NCBI RefSeq assembly: GCF_040605455.1
Contig: NZ_JBEXCV010000080.1
Coordinates: 1-39,332 of the forward strand
DNA length: 39,332 nt
Source: Embleya sp040605455
Lineage (GTDB): Bacteria; Actinomycetota; Actinomycetes; Streptomycetales; Streptomycetaceae
Reading direction: 5' to 3'
The notes beneath the pieces are model-generated. The model searched no databases. It was not told the DNA's origin and saw only the letters and a list, made by a program, of their open reading frames with translations. A program made the translations under genes and the position numbers. This document shows positions 15,439 through 23,429 of this stretch, piece after piece (within the stretch, counting starts at the first letter, position 1; each line of letters opens with the position of its first letter).

Positions 15439-16236
15439 GTGCAGTATCGACACCACCGGCAGATCCGACACCACCGGGCCGTGTCCACCACCCTGGCCGC
15501 CGCGCTGGCCGCGTTCGTGCTGGCCGGCTGCGGCTCGCCCACCGAGCAGCACGACGGCGCGGCCCGACCGGCGGCCCCGACCGACACGGCGTCGGCCACC
15601 ACATCGGCGGCGGCGAGCACGTCGACCGCACCGACCTCGGCCGCACCCGGGCAGCCGTCCGGCACCGGCACGAGCCCGAGCACCGGCACGGCGGCCGCAA
15701 CGCGCAAGCCGACCCCGGCCGACGGCGCGAGCCGCACCGGGACGGACGGCAGGGCCCCGGCGGCGAAGAGCGCCCGGCCCACCGTGCCGGCGGCGGACGG
15801 ACCGCCCGGCGCCAATCCCACCGTGCGCGGCAACCGACCCGCGTCCCAGTCGATAGCCGACGCCGAGGCGATGTCCCTGGAACTGCTCAATGCCGAACGC
15901 GCGAAGGTCGGCCTGCGGCCGCTCCGGGCGAGCACCGACCTGAGCGACTTCGCCCGCAAGTGGGCCGAACACATGCGCCGCACCGGCTTCGCCCACTCCG
16001 GCGCCGAGGTCGACGTCCTGATCACCGGTGCCCGCACCGGCGTGTCCGAGAACATCGTGTGGTGGGGCGACCCGGCCATGACGGCCCGCCAGGCGGCCGA
16101 GAAGTTCCAGGACATGTGGCGGCACAGCCCCGGCCACTACCGCAACCAGACCGACCCGACCCACACCGAGGCGGGCATCGGCATCTACCGCGACGAAAGC
16201 GGCTGGTGGGGCGTCCACGAGTTCGCCAACGGCTGA
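15439..16236 (+). CDS. CAP/SCP-domain lipoprotein
   Basis: 265 aa, GTG start with GAGGAG (15424-15429) 9 nt upstream. It has a signal peptide (STTLAAALAAFVLAGCGS) with lipobox LAGC, so it should be lipid-anchored on the outer face of the membrane. Residues about 35-135 are a Thr/Ser/Ala/Pro-rich stalk. The C-terminal about 125 residues are a CAP domain: SLELLNAERAKVGLRPLRA, FARKWAEHMRRTGFAHSG, VSENIVWWG, MWRHSPGHYRNQ and EAGIGIYRDESGWWGVHEF. The CAP His/Glu/His residues are retained. It follows the sigma-CAP fusion gene, shares its upstream element and domain type, and is the best candidate target of that sigma factor. The biochemical activity of bacterial CAP proteins is largely unknown. Confidence 0.88.
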   Translation: MQYRHHRQIRHHRAVSTTLAAALAAFVLAGCGSPTEQHDGAARPAAPTDTASATTSAAASTSTAPTSAAPGQPSGTGTSPSTGTAAATRKPTPADGASRTGTDGRAPAAKSARPTVPAADGPPGANPTVRGNRPASQSIADAEAMSLELLNAERAKVGLRPLRASTDLSDFARKWAEHMRRTGFAHSGAEVDVLITGARTGVSENIVWWGDPAMTARQAAEKFQDMWRHSPGHYRNQTDPTHTEAGIGIYRDESGWWGVHEFANG

Positions 16237-16531
16237 CCCGGCGCTCGTCGATCCGGCCCGCCCCCGGCGGCCCGGTCACCGATGCGCCCCGAACGATCAC
16301 GGGTCGCCGCATCGGGACCGGGCCGCCCGCCCCCACCCGTCCCATCCGCCGGCGACGGCCCCCGGCGTCGCCCCGCCGTACCACCCGCAATGCCCCGGAG
16401 ACCGGGCGCAGGATCCGGCCGGCCGACCCGAAACCGGGCGCAAAACGCACTAAACTATGACCATGGCCTCGCGCCGTCCGGTCCGGGGCCGTACCCCTCG
16501 GGGACGAGAGAGCCCAATCCGGGAGGACGTC

Positions 16532-16720
16532 ATGCGCAAGGTTGCCGATTGCCGGGAAATGCCCAGTGAGTCCGGGTGCACCCTCACCATCGCCGGGTCC
16601 GAGGACGAGGTCGTCGCGGCCGCCACCCAGCACGCCGTCGCGGTGCACGGGCATACCGACTCGCCCGAATTCCGCGAAGAGATCCGCAAGTATCTGAAGG
16701 ACGAGGAGCCCGGTCGCTAG
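16532..16720 (+). CDS. DUF1059 family small protein
   Basis: 62 aa, ATG at 16532 with GGGAGG 5 nt upstream. The sequence MRKVADCREMPSESGCTLTI, then GSEDEVVAAATQHAVAVHGH and EEIRKYLKDEEP, matches the DUF1059 pattern: two N-terminal Cys in a short beta hairpin, then a helix with an HAVxxHGH motif that could bind metal. It is cytoplasmic and of unknown function. It stands alone, with a long non-coding leader (16237-16531, 295 bp, no other gene seen) and a distant palindromic hairpin downstream. Confidence 0.8.
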   Translation: MRKVADCREMPSESGCTLTIAGSEDEVVAAATQHAVAVHGHTDSPEFREEIRKYLKDEEPGR

Positions 16721-16889
16721 GGCGGTTCACGCATACGGTTCGCGCGTACAACAGGTGGGCCGGGCGTCCGGACCGACACGTACCCATCATGGGACCCGCC
16801 GCCGAGCGGGGAACGCAGGCTGCGCCGGTGTGCCACAGGTCGACCACAAAGCCCGGCTGACGCCGGATCGCACCCGCGCACCGCAACTC

Positions 16890-16923
16890 CCGCGCGAAGG
16901 CGCCGATCGGCGCCTTCGCGCGG
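16890..16923 (+). terminator. 34-bp perfect palindrome, probable terminator
   Basis: Perfect self-complementarity around 16906/16907 (outer arm CCGCGCGAAGGCGCC). It is followed by TTTACCTT, which suits an intrinsic terminator on the plus strand. It lies 170 nt after DUF1059 and 33 nt before the PHP gene, so the latter must have a very short leader or be read through it. Confidence 0.55.
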
Positions 16924-16956
16924 TTTACCTTCGCCCGGCACGGCCACAGTCCCCCC

Positions 16957-18009
16957 ATGGCCCCACGACCCACCCGCACGCCCACTCCCCCGCCCGCCCC
17001 CGACCCGGCTGCCGCACTGGATCGGATCGCGTTCCTGCTCGAACGCGACCAGGCGCCCACGTACCGGGTCAAGGCCTTCCGCACCGCGTCCGCCGTGGTG
17101 GTCGGGCTGGCTCCGGACGACCTGCGCCGCCGGGTCGAGCAGCGCACGCTCGGCGAGCTGAAGGGGATCGGCCCCAAGACGGCGGACGTCGTCGAGCAGG
17201 CGTACGCCGGCCGAGTGCCGGGCTATCTCGCAGACCTGGAATCGCGCCCGTCGCCCGTGCCCACCGACGGCGCGGCGCTGCTCGCCGCCCAGCGCGGCGA
17301 TTGCCACATGCATTCCGACTGGTCCGACGGAGGCAGCCCGATCGACGCGATGGCTCGCACCGCGCGGGATCTGGGGCACGAGTGGGTCGTCCTCACGGAC
17401 CACTCGCCGCGGTTGACCGTGGCCCGCGGCCTGACCGCCGAGCGGCTCCGCGCGCAGTTGGACGTGGTGGCGGAACTCGCCGCCGAATTGGCCCCGTTCC
17501 GGCTGTTGACCGGTATCGAGTGCGACATCCTCGACGACGGCTCGCTGGACCAGGACCCGGACCTCCTGGCCCGCCTGGACGTCGTGGTCGCCTCCGTGCA
17601 TTCCAAGCTGCGGATGGAGGAGCCGGCGATGACCCGTCGACTGCTGGCCGCCGTGCGCAACCCGCGCGTGAACGTGCTGGGCCACTGCACCGGGCGATTG
17701 ATCCAGGGCAAGCCGCGCCCGGAGTCCGCGTTCGACGCCGACGCGGTGTTCGCCGCGTGTGCCGAGTCGCACACCGCTGTGGAGATCAACTGCCGCCCCG
17801 AGCGCCGGGATCCGCCGTCCCGACTGCTCCGCCGGGCGCTGGCCGCCGGCGTGTACTTCACGATCGACACCGACGCGCACGCGCCCGGCCAACTCGACTG
17901 GCAGGGCTACGGTTGTGCCCGGGCCGAGGAATGCGACGTGCCGGCGGACCGGGTGATCACCACGTGGCCGGTCGACCGACTGCTCGCCTGGAGCAGTGCG
18001 TCCCGCTGA
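16957..18009 (+). CDS. PHP-domain metal-dependent phosphoesterase with N-terminal HhH region
   Basis: 350 aa, ATG at 16957. The N-terminal about 100 residues resemble the helical part of family X polymerases: ALDRIAFLLERDQAPTYRVK, then a helix-hairpin-helix LGELKGIGPKTADVVEQ. The PHP domain (about 112-350) carries its metal motifs in order: H117 and H119 in CHMHSDWSDG, LTDHS, GIECDI, VASVHSKL, LGHCTGR, and DTDAHAPGQL. The polymerase palm is absent. It is therefore a stand-alone PHP phosphoesterase of the type found with or without PolX; possible roles are DNA end processing or phosphate-monoester hydrolysis. It lies near LigD-type polymerase and LigC genes, a suggestive repair neighbourhood. 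It converges on the DoxX gene with a 6-bp gap. Confidence 0.85.
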   Translation: MAPRPTRTPTPPPAPDPAAALDRIAFLLERDQAPTYRVKAFRTASAVVVGLAPDDLRRRVEQRTLGELKGIGPKTADVVEQAYAGRVPGYLADLESRPSPVPTDGAALLAAQRGDCHMHSDWSDGGSPIDAMARTARDLGHEWVVLTDHSPRLTVARGLTAERLRAQLDVVAELAAELAPFRLLTGIECDILDDGSLDQDPDLLARLDVVVASVHSKLRMEEPAMTRRLLAAVRNPRVNVLGHCTGRLIQGKPRPESAFDADAVFAACAESHTAVEINCRPERRDPPSRLLRRALAAGVYFTIDTDAHAPGQLDWQGYGCARAEECDVPADRVITTWPVDRLLAWSSASR

Positions 18010-18015
18010 CGCCGC

Positions 18016-18624
18016 TCAGGCCGAGTCCGCCGCGTCGGCGGTCGCTTCGGCGGTCGCGGCCCGGCGCCGCCCGATCACCGCGGCAGCCGCCGCGGCGCTG
18101 CCGGTGAACGCGAGGCCGACCACCCACGGGCGGTCCAGCACGTGGCAGGTCATGTGATCCACCGAGAACCGCCCGGGGCCCGCGAGACCGAGCCCGGCCG
18201 CGACGAAGCCGAGGAACGCCGGGTATTCGAAACCGCCCGACTGCGCGAAGAAGCCGGCCGGCGCATGCACCGCAACCGCGCCCGCCATCGCGCCGGCCGC
18301 CGCCGCGCCCGCCGCGGGAGTGGCCAGGCCGAGCGCGAGCAACACGCCGCCGCCCGCCTCGCCGAGGCCGGCGGCGATCGCGCTTTGCCTACCGGGTCGA
18401 AAGCCCATGTGCTCCATCGCCGAGCCGGTGCCGGCCAGGCCGTGCCCGCCGAACCAGCCGAACAACTTCTGCGCGCCGTGCGCGAACAGCACGCCGCCCG
18501 TGCCGACGCGCAAGGCGAGAAGGCCCACGTCCTTGCGTACGGACGATCGGGCACGGGGGGACAGCGGGTTGCGGATCGTCACGGGGCTGTGAAGCGCCAC
18601 GGGGGCGCGGAGCGACAGACACAT
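18016..18624 (-). CDS. DoxX-family membrane protein
   Basis: 202 aa from ATG at 18624 (MCLSLRAPVALHSPV), with GGAAGAG upstream. The frame stays open to 18702, but that extension is a repetitive Asn-Arg stretch and has no better start signal. Four hydrophobic helices follow the DoxX pattern: LLALRVGTGGVLFAHGAQKL, WFGGHGLAGTG, AIAAGLGEAGGGVLLALGL, and AAAAGAMAGAVAVHAPAGFF then YPAFLGFVAAGLGLAGPGRF. A fifth, more variable helix precedes an Ala-rich tail. DoxX proteins are inner-membrane proteins tied in some actinobacteria to redox or thiol stress; no catalytic residues are known. It is probably a single-gene unit. Confidence 0.85.
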   Translation of the reverse strand: MCLSLRAPVALHSPVTIRNPLSPRARSSVRKDVGLLALRVGTGGVLFAHGAQKLFGWFGGHGLAGTGSAMEHMGFRPGRQSAIAAGLGEAGGGVLLALGLATPAAGAAAAGAMAGAVAVHAPAGFFAQSGGFEYPAFLGFVAAGLGLAGPGRFSVDHMTCHVLDRPWVVGLAFTGSAAAAAAVIGRRRAATAEATADAADSA

Positions 18625-18721
18625 GAGGAGCTCTCTTCCGTTGCTGTTTCGGTTTCGGTTGCTGCGAGGCCGCCGCGGTTGTTGCTTCTGTTCCGCCGCC
18701 ATCCGTTTCCGCTGTTCCGGT

Positions 18722-19729
18722 TCAGTGCTCGCGGGCGCGGCTGGGTTGGACCCGGGGTGGCTCGCCGGGCATCTTGGGGTGGTCCGGCGGGTACGGCATG
18801 TCGCCCACGCCGTGGTCGCGGGCCTGCCGCTCGGCCAGTTCCAGCGCCGGGCGCAGGTCGAAGGCGTGCTCCGGCATGTCCGCGTGCACGTCGCCGAGCC
18901 GGGCGTAGCGTTCGGGCATGCCGGCGAGGTCGAAATCGTCGGGGTGCGCGTCGTCGACCTCGTCCCAGGTCAGCGGCGCCGACACGGTCGCCCGGGCGGT
19001 GGGACGGGGCGAGTAGGCAGCGGCGATGGTACGGTCCCGGGCCATCTGGTTGTAGTCGACGAAGATGCGTTCGCCGCGCTCCTCCTTCCACCAGGCGGTG
19101 GTCACCCGATCAGGCATCCGCGCCTCCAGTTCTCGGGCCAGTGCGATCACCGCGCGCCGCACGTCGGTGAACTCCCACTCGGGCCGGACCGGCACGTACA
19201 GGTGCAGGCCGCGTCCGCCGGAAGTCTTGGGCCACGCGGTCAGGCCGTAGTCGGCCAGCACCTCGCGCATCGCGTGTGCGGCGCGGACCGCGTCGGCGAA
19301 GTCGGTGCCCGGCTGGGGATCGAGGTCGATGCGCAGTTCGTCGGGGTGCTCGGTGGCGGTGCGCCGGACCGGCCAGGGGTGGAAGGTCAGGCAGCCCAGG
19401 TTGCCCGCCCACACCAGTGCGGCCACACTGTCCGGGGCCATCTCGTCGGCATGCCGCCCGCTCGGGAAGGTGATCCGGGCGGTGGGAATCCAGTCCGGCA
19501 GGGATTTGGGTACCCGCTTCTGGAAGAACGACTCGCCGTCCACACCGTCGGGAAAGCGCTGGAGCGTGGTGGGTCGATCCCGCAGACCGCGCAGGAGGCC
19601 GCCGCCGACCGAGATCAGGTAGCGAACCACGTCACCCTTGGTGAAGCCGCGTGCGGGATAGTAGACCTTGTCGACGTTGCTCACCCGGACGGACCTGCCG
19701 TCGACCTCGAATTCCTCGGCAGCGCTCAT
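18722..19729 (-). CDS. LigD-type polymerase/primase (AEP) domain protein
   Basis: 335 aa, ATG at 19729. The whole protein corresponds to the archaeo-eukaryotic primase domain of LigD, here as a separate polypeptide without ligase or nuclease domains. The opening VSNVDKVYYPARGFTKGDVV is the conserved LigD-polymerase start. Catalytic acidic residues lie in LRIDLDPQPG (near residue 135). Nucleotide-binding residues lie in WPKTSGGRGLHLYVPV, and the final conserved block is RTIAAAYSPRPTARATVSAPLTW, given here as RTIAAAYSPRPTA then ATVSAPLTW. It adds ribo- or deoxynucleotides at DNA ends during non-homologous end joining or gap repair. It is divergent from the LigC-type ligase gene 100 bp away, as in mycobacterial PrimPol-LigC loci. 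The ribosome site is weak (GAGG very close to the ATG). Confidence 0.9.
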   Translation of the reverse strand: MSAAEEFEVDGRSVRVSNVDKVYYPARGFTKGDVVRYLISVGGGLLRGLRDRPTTLQRFPDGVDGESFFQKRVPKSLPDWIPTARITFPSGRHADEMAPDSVAALVWAGNLGCLTFHPWPVRRTATEHPDELRIDLDPQPGTDFADAVRAAHAMREVLADYGLTAWPKTSGGRGLHLYVPVRPEWEFTDVRRAVIALARELEARMPDRVTTAWWKEERGERIFVDYNQMARDRTIAAAYSPRPTARATVSAPLTWDEVDDAHPDDFDLAGMPERYARLGDVHADMPEHAFDLRPALELAERQARDHGVGDMPYPPDHPKMPGEPPRVQPSRAREH

Positions 19730-19829
19730 TCCTCAGGGTAGGCAGATTTGCCCGATTTCGTCCCGATGGCGTGCCGCCGATCGCCCGCTGCGGAGGCAAC
19801 CGGTGCAGCGCCCGAGCACACTGAGGCGC

Positions 19830-20894
19830 ATGCGCCTTCCCGTGATGCCCCCGGTCAAGCCGATGCTCGCCAAGGCTGCCGCGCGGATTCCCGCCGGACT
19901 GCACTACGAGGCCAAATGGGACGGGTTCCGGGCGATCGTCTTCCGAGACGGCGACGAGGTGCTGATCGGCAGCCGCAACACCAAGCCGCTGGATCGTTAC
20001 TTCCCGGACGTGGTGGACGCGGTGTTGCGGCTGCTCCCGCCACGCTGCGTAGTGGACGGCGAACTGGTCATCGCCCGCGACGGACGGCTCGACTTCGACC
20101 GGCTCCAGGACCGGATCCACCCGGCCGCCTCGCGGGTGCGACACCTGGCCGAGACCACCCCGGCGTCCTTCGTCGTATTCGACCTGCTGGCGCTGGGCGA
20201 CGAGTCGTACCTGGCCCACCCGCTGACCGAGCGCCGAGCCGCGCTGGAGCGGGCACTGGCCGAGGTACCGGCGCCGATCCACCTGGCGCCCGCCACCACC
20301 GATCCGGCAAAGGCGCGGGATTGGTTCGACCGGTTCGAGGGAGCCGGCCTGGACGGCATCGTGGCCAAGGACCCGGCCGGGCCGTATCTGCCGGACGTAC
20401 GGGCGATGGTCAAGGTCAAGCACGAACGCACCGCGGACTGCGTGGTGGCGGGCTACCGCGAGCACAAGTCGGGCCCGGTGGTGGGTTCGCTGCTGCTCGG
20501 TCTGTACGACGACCGGGGTCGGCTGCAACACGTGGGCGTCAGCGCGGCGTTCACCGCGGTCCGGCGGGCCGAACTGATCGAGGAGTTGGCGCCCTACCGG
20601 ATGGCGGATCCGACCGGGCACCCGTGGGCGCACTGGGCCGAGGCCGAGGCGCACGAGGGCGATCGGCTGCCCGGTGCCGTGACCCGCTGGTCGGGCGGGC
20701 GGCTCTCGGACTGGGTGCCGCTGCGGCCGGAGTCGGTCTGCGAGGTGGCCTACGACCACGTCCAGGGCGACCGGTTCCGGCACACGACCCGGTTCCGCCG
20801 GTGGCGTACCGACAAGGACCCGGCCGAGTGCACCTACGAACAACTCGCCGAACCGGCCCGCTACGACCTGGCCGACGTGCTCGGCACCCGCTGA
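19830..20894 (+). CDS. ligC: ATP-dependent DNA ligase, LigC type
   Basis: 354 aa, the size of actinobacterial LigC. ATG at 19830 (MRLPVMPPVKPMLAKAA) has GAGG only 3 nt upstream. The adenylation domain starts with the nucleotidyl-transfer Lys29 in EAKWDGFRA (motif I), followed by SRNTKPLDRYFP, CVVDGELVIA (motif III), ASFVVFDLLAL (motif IIIa), LDGIVAKDPAGPY (motif IV) and AMVKVKHERTADCVVAGY (motif V). The C-terminal OB fold holds SVCEVAYDHVQGDRFRHT and RFRRWRTDKDP. It seals nicks using ATP, as a back-up or end-joining ligase with the divergent LigD-type polymerase. No Ku gene is present here. Confidence 0.92.
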   Translation: MRLPVMPPVKPMLAKAAARIPAGLHYEAKWDGFRAIVFRDGDEVLIGSRNTKPLDRYFPDVVDAVLRLLPPRCVVDGELVIARDGRLDFDRLQDRIHPAASRVRHLAETTPASFVVFDLLALGDESYLAHPLTERRAALERALAEVPAPIHLAPATTDPAKARDWFDRFEGAGLDGIVAKDPAGPYLPDVRAMVKVKHERTADCVVAGYREHKSGPVVGSLLLGLYDDRGRLQHVGVSAAFTAVRRAELIEELAPYRMADPTGHPWAHWAEAEAHEGDRLPGAVTRWSGGRLSDWVPLRPESVCEVAYDHVQGDRFRHTTRFRRWRTDKDPAECTYEQLAEPARYDLADVLGTR

Positions 20895-20904
20895 GCCGGG
20901 CGGG

Positions 20905-20943
20905 CCGCCCGCCGTCGCCGAATCCGGCGGCGACGGCGGGCGG
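20905..20943. terminator. strong bidirectional terminator between ligC and the sugar operon
   Basis: A perfect 16-bp stem (20905-20920 with 20928-20943, CCGCCCGCCGTCGCCG and its complement) around a 7-nt loop. It lies between the convergent ends of ligC and the glycosidase gene. Confidence 0.7.
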
Positions 20944-20948
20944 CGTGC

Positions 20949-22574
20949 TCAGCTCCGGGCCAGGTCCACGAACAGCGCGCTGGACCAACCGAATCCGGTC
21001 GTCGCGCGCCCGGCCCGGCCGCCGGTGAGTGGGTTCCAGTACTCGTACAGCCCGCCGCCCTCGGCCACCATCCGCACCGTGCGTTCGGTCAACTCCTCGG
21101 CCACGTCCAGGTATCCGGATCGACGCAGGCCCTCGATCAGCAGGTAGTTGACGTTGAGCCAGACCGGCCCGCGCCACATCGCCTCGGGGTCGAACGTCGG
21201 ATCGTCGAACGCCACGGTGGGCACCGGGCGTTCGCCCCAGAAGCTCGGCGAGCGCAGATCCTCGACCAGTCGGTCGGCGATCTCGCGGGGCAGTCGTCCG
21301 GTGAGCAGCGGCAGCAGTTCCAGCGGCGTGCGCACCGACACCGCACGGCCTGCCGAGACGGTGGTGAACCGTTTTCCGTCCCACCGCCGGGACACCAGGA
21401 GTTCGGTGTGCGCGACGGCCCGCTCCCGCCATGTCGCGGCGTCCTCGACCCGGCCCAGCTCCTGTGCGATGTCGCCCAGCACGTCGAACTGGAGTGCCAG
21501 GTAGGCGTTCAGGTCCGGCGGCTCGGCGCGCGGGCCGTAGTCCCACACCGGGCTGTCGTCCAGCCCGCTGGAGTACGGGTGCAGGTATTCGGCCAAGCCG
21601 TCGCCGTCCGGGTCGGAATGAGTCAGCCACCACTCCTGAGAGCGGGCGATCGGCTCGTAGACCTCGGCCAGGAAGGCGAGGTCGGGGGCCGCCCGATGGA
21701 TCTTCCAGACCGCCCACGCGGTCAGCGGCGGCTTGGTCACCGGCACGACGTCGCCGGCCGCGGCGGACTGTGCCGCTTCCTCGCCCAGCGCCTGGCCGAC
21801 GTGCTCCGCCAGCCGGGCCCGGTCCGATCGCGGCAGGTCGGTCGTCTCCGCCAACACACCCTCGTCGTGCACGACATCGGGGATCAGCCCGTCGGCGCGC
21901 TGGTGTGCGAGCAGGATCCGGATCTGGTCCCGGGCCAGTTCGGGATCGCCGTGTCGCAGTGCGATGGCGTGGAAGTAGGAGTCCCAGTTCCACACGCCGA
22001 CATAGCCGAATCGGGACGGGACCAGGCCCTCCCGGCCACCCGCGAAGCGGATCGGCAGCAGGTTCACCCCGAGCGTCCACCACGCCATCGCGGCCCGTTC
22101 GTACAGGTCCGCGCGGACCGCCGGCATCCGGTCGAACCAGGCGCTCCAGCGCGCGCGGGCCGCGGCCAGGACGGCTTGCCCGTCCGCCAAAGCGGCCTCG
22201 CCCACCAGTACCCGGCAGCCCTCGATCGTGGCCTCGTGCGCGGTGCCGTCCGCGGCCGACCACCGGGCCCGGGCGCCGGTGCCGGTCAGCACCAGGGTGT
22301 CCGAGTCGGCGAAGGCCAGGTGTACGCCGCCCGCGAAGGAGATCCGGTCCGGGTGCGCGGCCCGGATCGGCAGCGGGTCGCCGCCGGCCGACTCGATCCG
22401 CAGCCCGGTGAGCACGCTCGTGTCGGTGAGCCGGGTCTCGTACTCGGATCGGGCGACCCACAGGTCGCCGTCCTGCTGCGCCAGCACCAGAAGCCGGGAA
22501 CCCCGGTCGGTGAACGGCCGTTCGCGCAGATCCAGCGCGACCGTGTCGATCGGGTCGCGGCCGTGCGCGGACAT
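20949..22574 (-). CDS. GH63/MGH1-like alpha-glycosidase
   Basis: 541 aa, ATG at 22574, with GGAGG 7 nt upstream inside the end of the permease gene. An N-terminal beta-rich domain (about 1-160) precedes an (alpha/alpha)6 barrel. Signature stretches are GYVGVWNWDSYFHAIAL, SSGLDDSPVWDYGPR, MWRGPVWLNVNYLLIEGL and LYEYWNPLTG with TGFGWSSALF. These match the mannosylglycerate-hydrolase/GH63 group of inverting glycosidases acting on alpha-linked sugars. There is no signal peptide, so it works on imported oligosaccharide in the cytoplasm. It is the last gene of the operon, directly abutting permease 2. The precise substrate cannot be read from the sequence. Confidence 0.82.
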   Translation of the reverse strand: MSAHGRDPIDTVALDLRERPFTDRGSRLLVLAQQDGDLWVARSEYETRLTDTSVLTGLRIESAGGDPLPIRAAHPDRISFAGGVHLAFADSDTLVLTGTGARARWSAADGTAHEATIEGCRVLVGEAALADGQAVLAAARARWSAWFDRMPAVRADLYERAAMAWWTLGVNLLPIRFAGGREGLVPSRFGYVGVWNWDSYFHAIALRHGDPELARDQIRILLAHQRADGLIPDVVHDEGVLAETTDLPRSDRARLAEHVGQALGEEAAQSAAAGDVVPVTKPPLTAWAVWKIHRAAPDLAFLAEVYEPIARSQEWWLTHSDPDGDGLAEYLHPYSSGLDDSPVWDYGPRAEPPDLNAYLALQFDVLGDIAQELGRVEDAATWRERAVAHTELLVSRRWDGKRFTTVSAGRAVSVRTPLELLPLLTGRLPREIADRLVEDLRSPSFWGERPVPTVAFDDPTFDPEAMWRGPVWLNVNYLLIEGLRRSGYLDVAEELTERTVRMVAEGGGLYEYWNPLTGGRAGRATTGFGWSSALFVDLARS

Positions 22575-23414
22575 CTACCGACCTCCCATACCGGATGCCG
22601 CCATGCTGCTGATGATCTTCCGCTGCCCGATCACGAACGCGATCAGCATCGGCACCACGGAGATCGTCGAAGCGGCGAGGAGCATGCCGTAGTCCAGTCC
22701 GCCGTGCTGGCCCTTGAACGAGGCGAGCAGCATCGGAACGGTGAATTTGTCCTCGGAGTTGAGGAAGATCAACGGGTAGATGAAGCTGTTCCAGCTGCTC
22801 AAGAACACGATGATGCCCAGTGCGGCCATGCCGGGCTTGATGTTGGGCAGCACGATCCGGGTGAAGATCGTCCAGCGGTTCGCGCCGTCCAGCCGGGCGG
22901 CCTCCTCCAGTTCGATCGGCACCGCTCGAATGAACTGCCGCATCATGAACACCGCGAACGGGTTGGCGATCGCGGGCAGGATCAGTGCCAGGTGGGTGTC
23001 GATCCAGCCGAGCTTCGACAGCATCACGTACAGCGGCACCAGGGTGACCTGGGTGGGCACCATCTGGGTGAGCAGGAACACCACGAACAGCGAGCGGGAG
23101 AACGGGAATTCGATCCGGGTGAAGGCGTAGGCCGCCATCGAGGCGGTGAGCAGGGTGACCACGACGGTGATCACCGCGATGTAGAAGCTGTTCCAGTAGG
23201 CGCGGCCGAACGGCATCGCGTCGAAGGCGTCGGGGAAGTTGTCCGCGCGCCAGGGGTCCGGCAGCCAGGCCAGCGGATCCTGGATCATCTGCCCCTCGCT
23301 CTTGAACGCGGTGAGCAGCATCCACACGAACGGGAACATCATCAGCAGCCCGCCCACGATGAGCAGGGTGTGCAGGGCGACGGTGCCGAAACGGCGGCGG
23401 ATGGCAGTGACCAT
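22575..23414 (-). CDS. sugar ABC transporter permease (MalG type)
   Basis: 279 aa. ATG at 23414 is favoured over GTG at 23417 by the spacing to GGAGG (6 versus 3 nt). It has six membrane helices, starting with TLLIVGGLLMMFPFVWMLL. The cytoplasmic coupling loop contains the EAA motif EAARLDGANRWTIFTRIVLP, which docks onto the ATPase. It is the second membrane subunit of a CUT1-type carbohydrate importer with the preceding permease and binding protein. No ATPase gene is encoded here; in streptomycetes such importers are commonly energised by a shared MsiK-type ATPase (family knowledge). Confidence 0.92.
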   Translation of the reverse strand: MVTAIRRRFGTVALHTLLIVGGLLMMFPFVWMLLTAFKSEGQMIQDPLAWLPDPWRADNFPDAFDAMPFGRAYWNSFYIAVITVVVTLLTASMAAYAFTRIEFPFSRSLFVVFLLTQMVPTQVTLVPLYVMLSKLGWIDTHLALILPAIANPFAVFMMRQFIRAVPIELEEAARLDGANRWTIFTRIVLPNIKPGMAALGIIVFLSSWNSFIYPLIFLNSEDKFTVPMLLASFKGQHGGLDYGMLLAASTISVVPMLIAFVIGQRKIISSMAASGMGGR

Positions 23415-23429
23415 CACGACCCTCCTCTC

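Noticed and set aside
18625..18702. N-terminal extension of the DoxX protein to a start at 18702
   Set aside because: The added residues are a repetitive Asn/Arg/Gln stretch, and the ATG at 18624 has a ribosome site and leads directly into the conserved protein.
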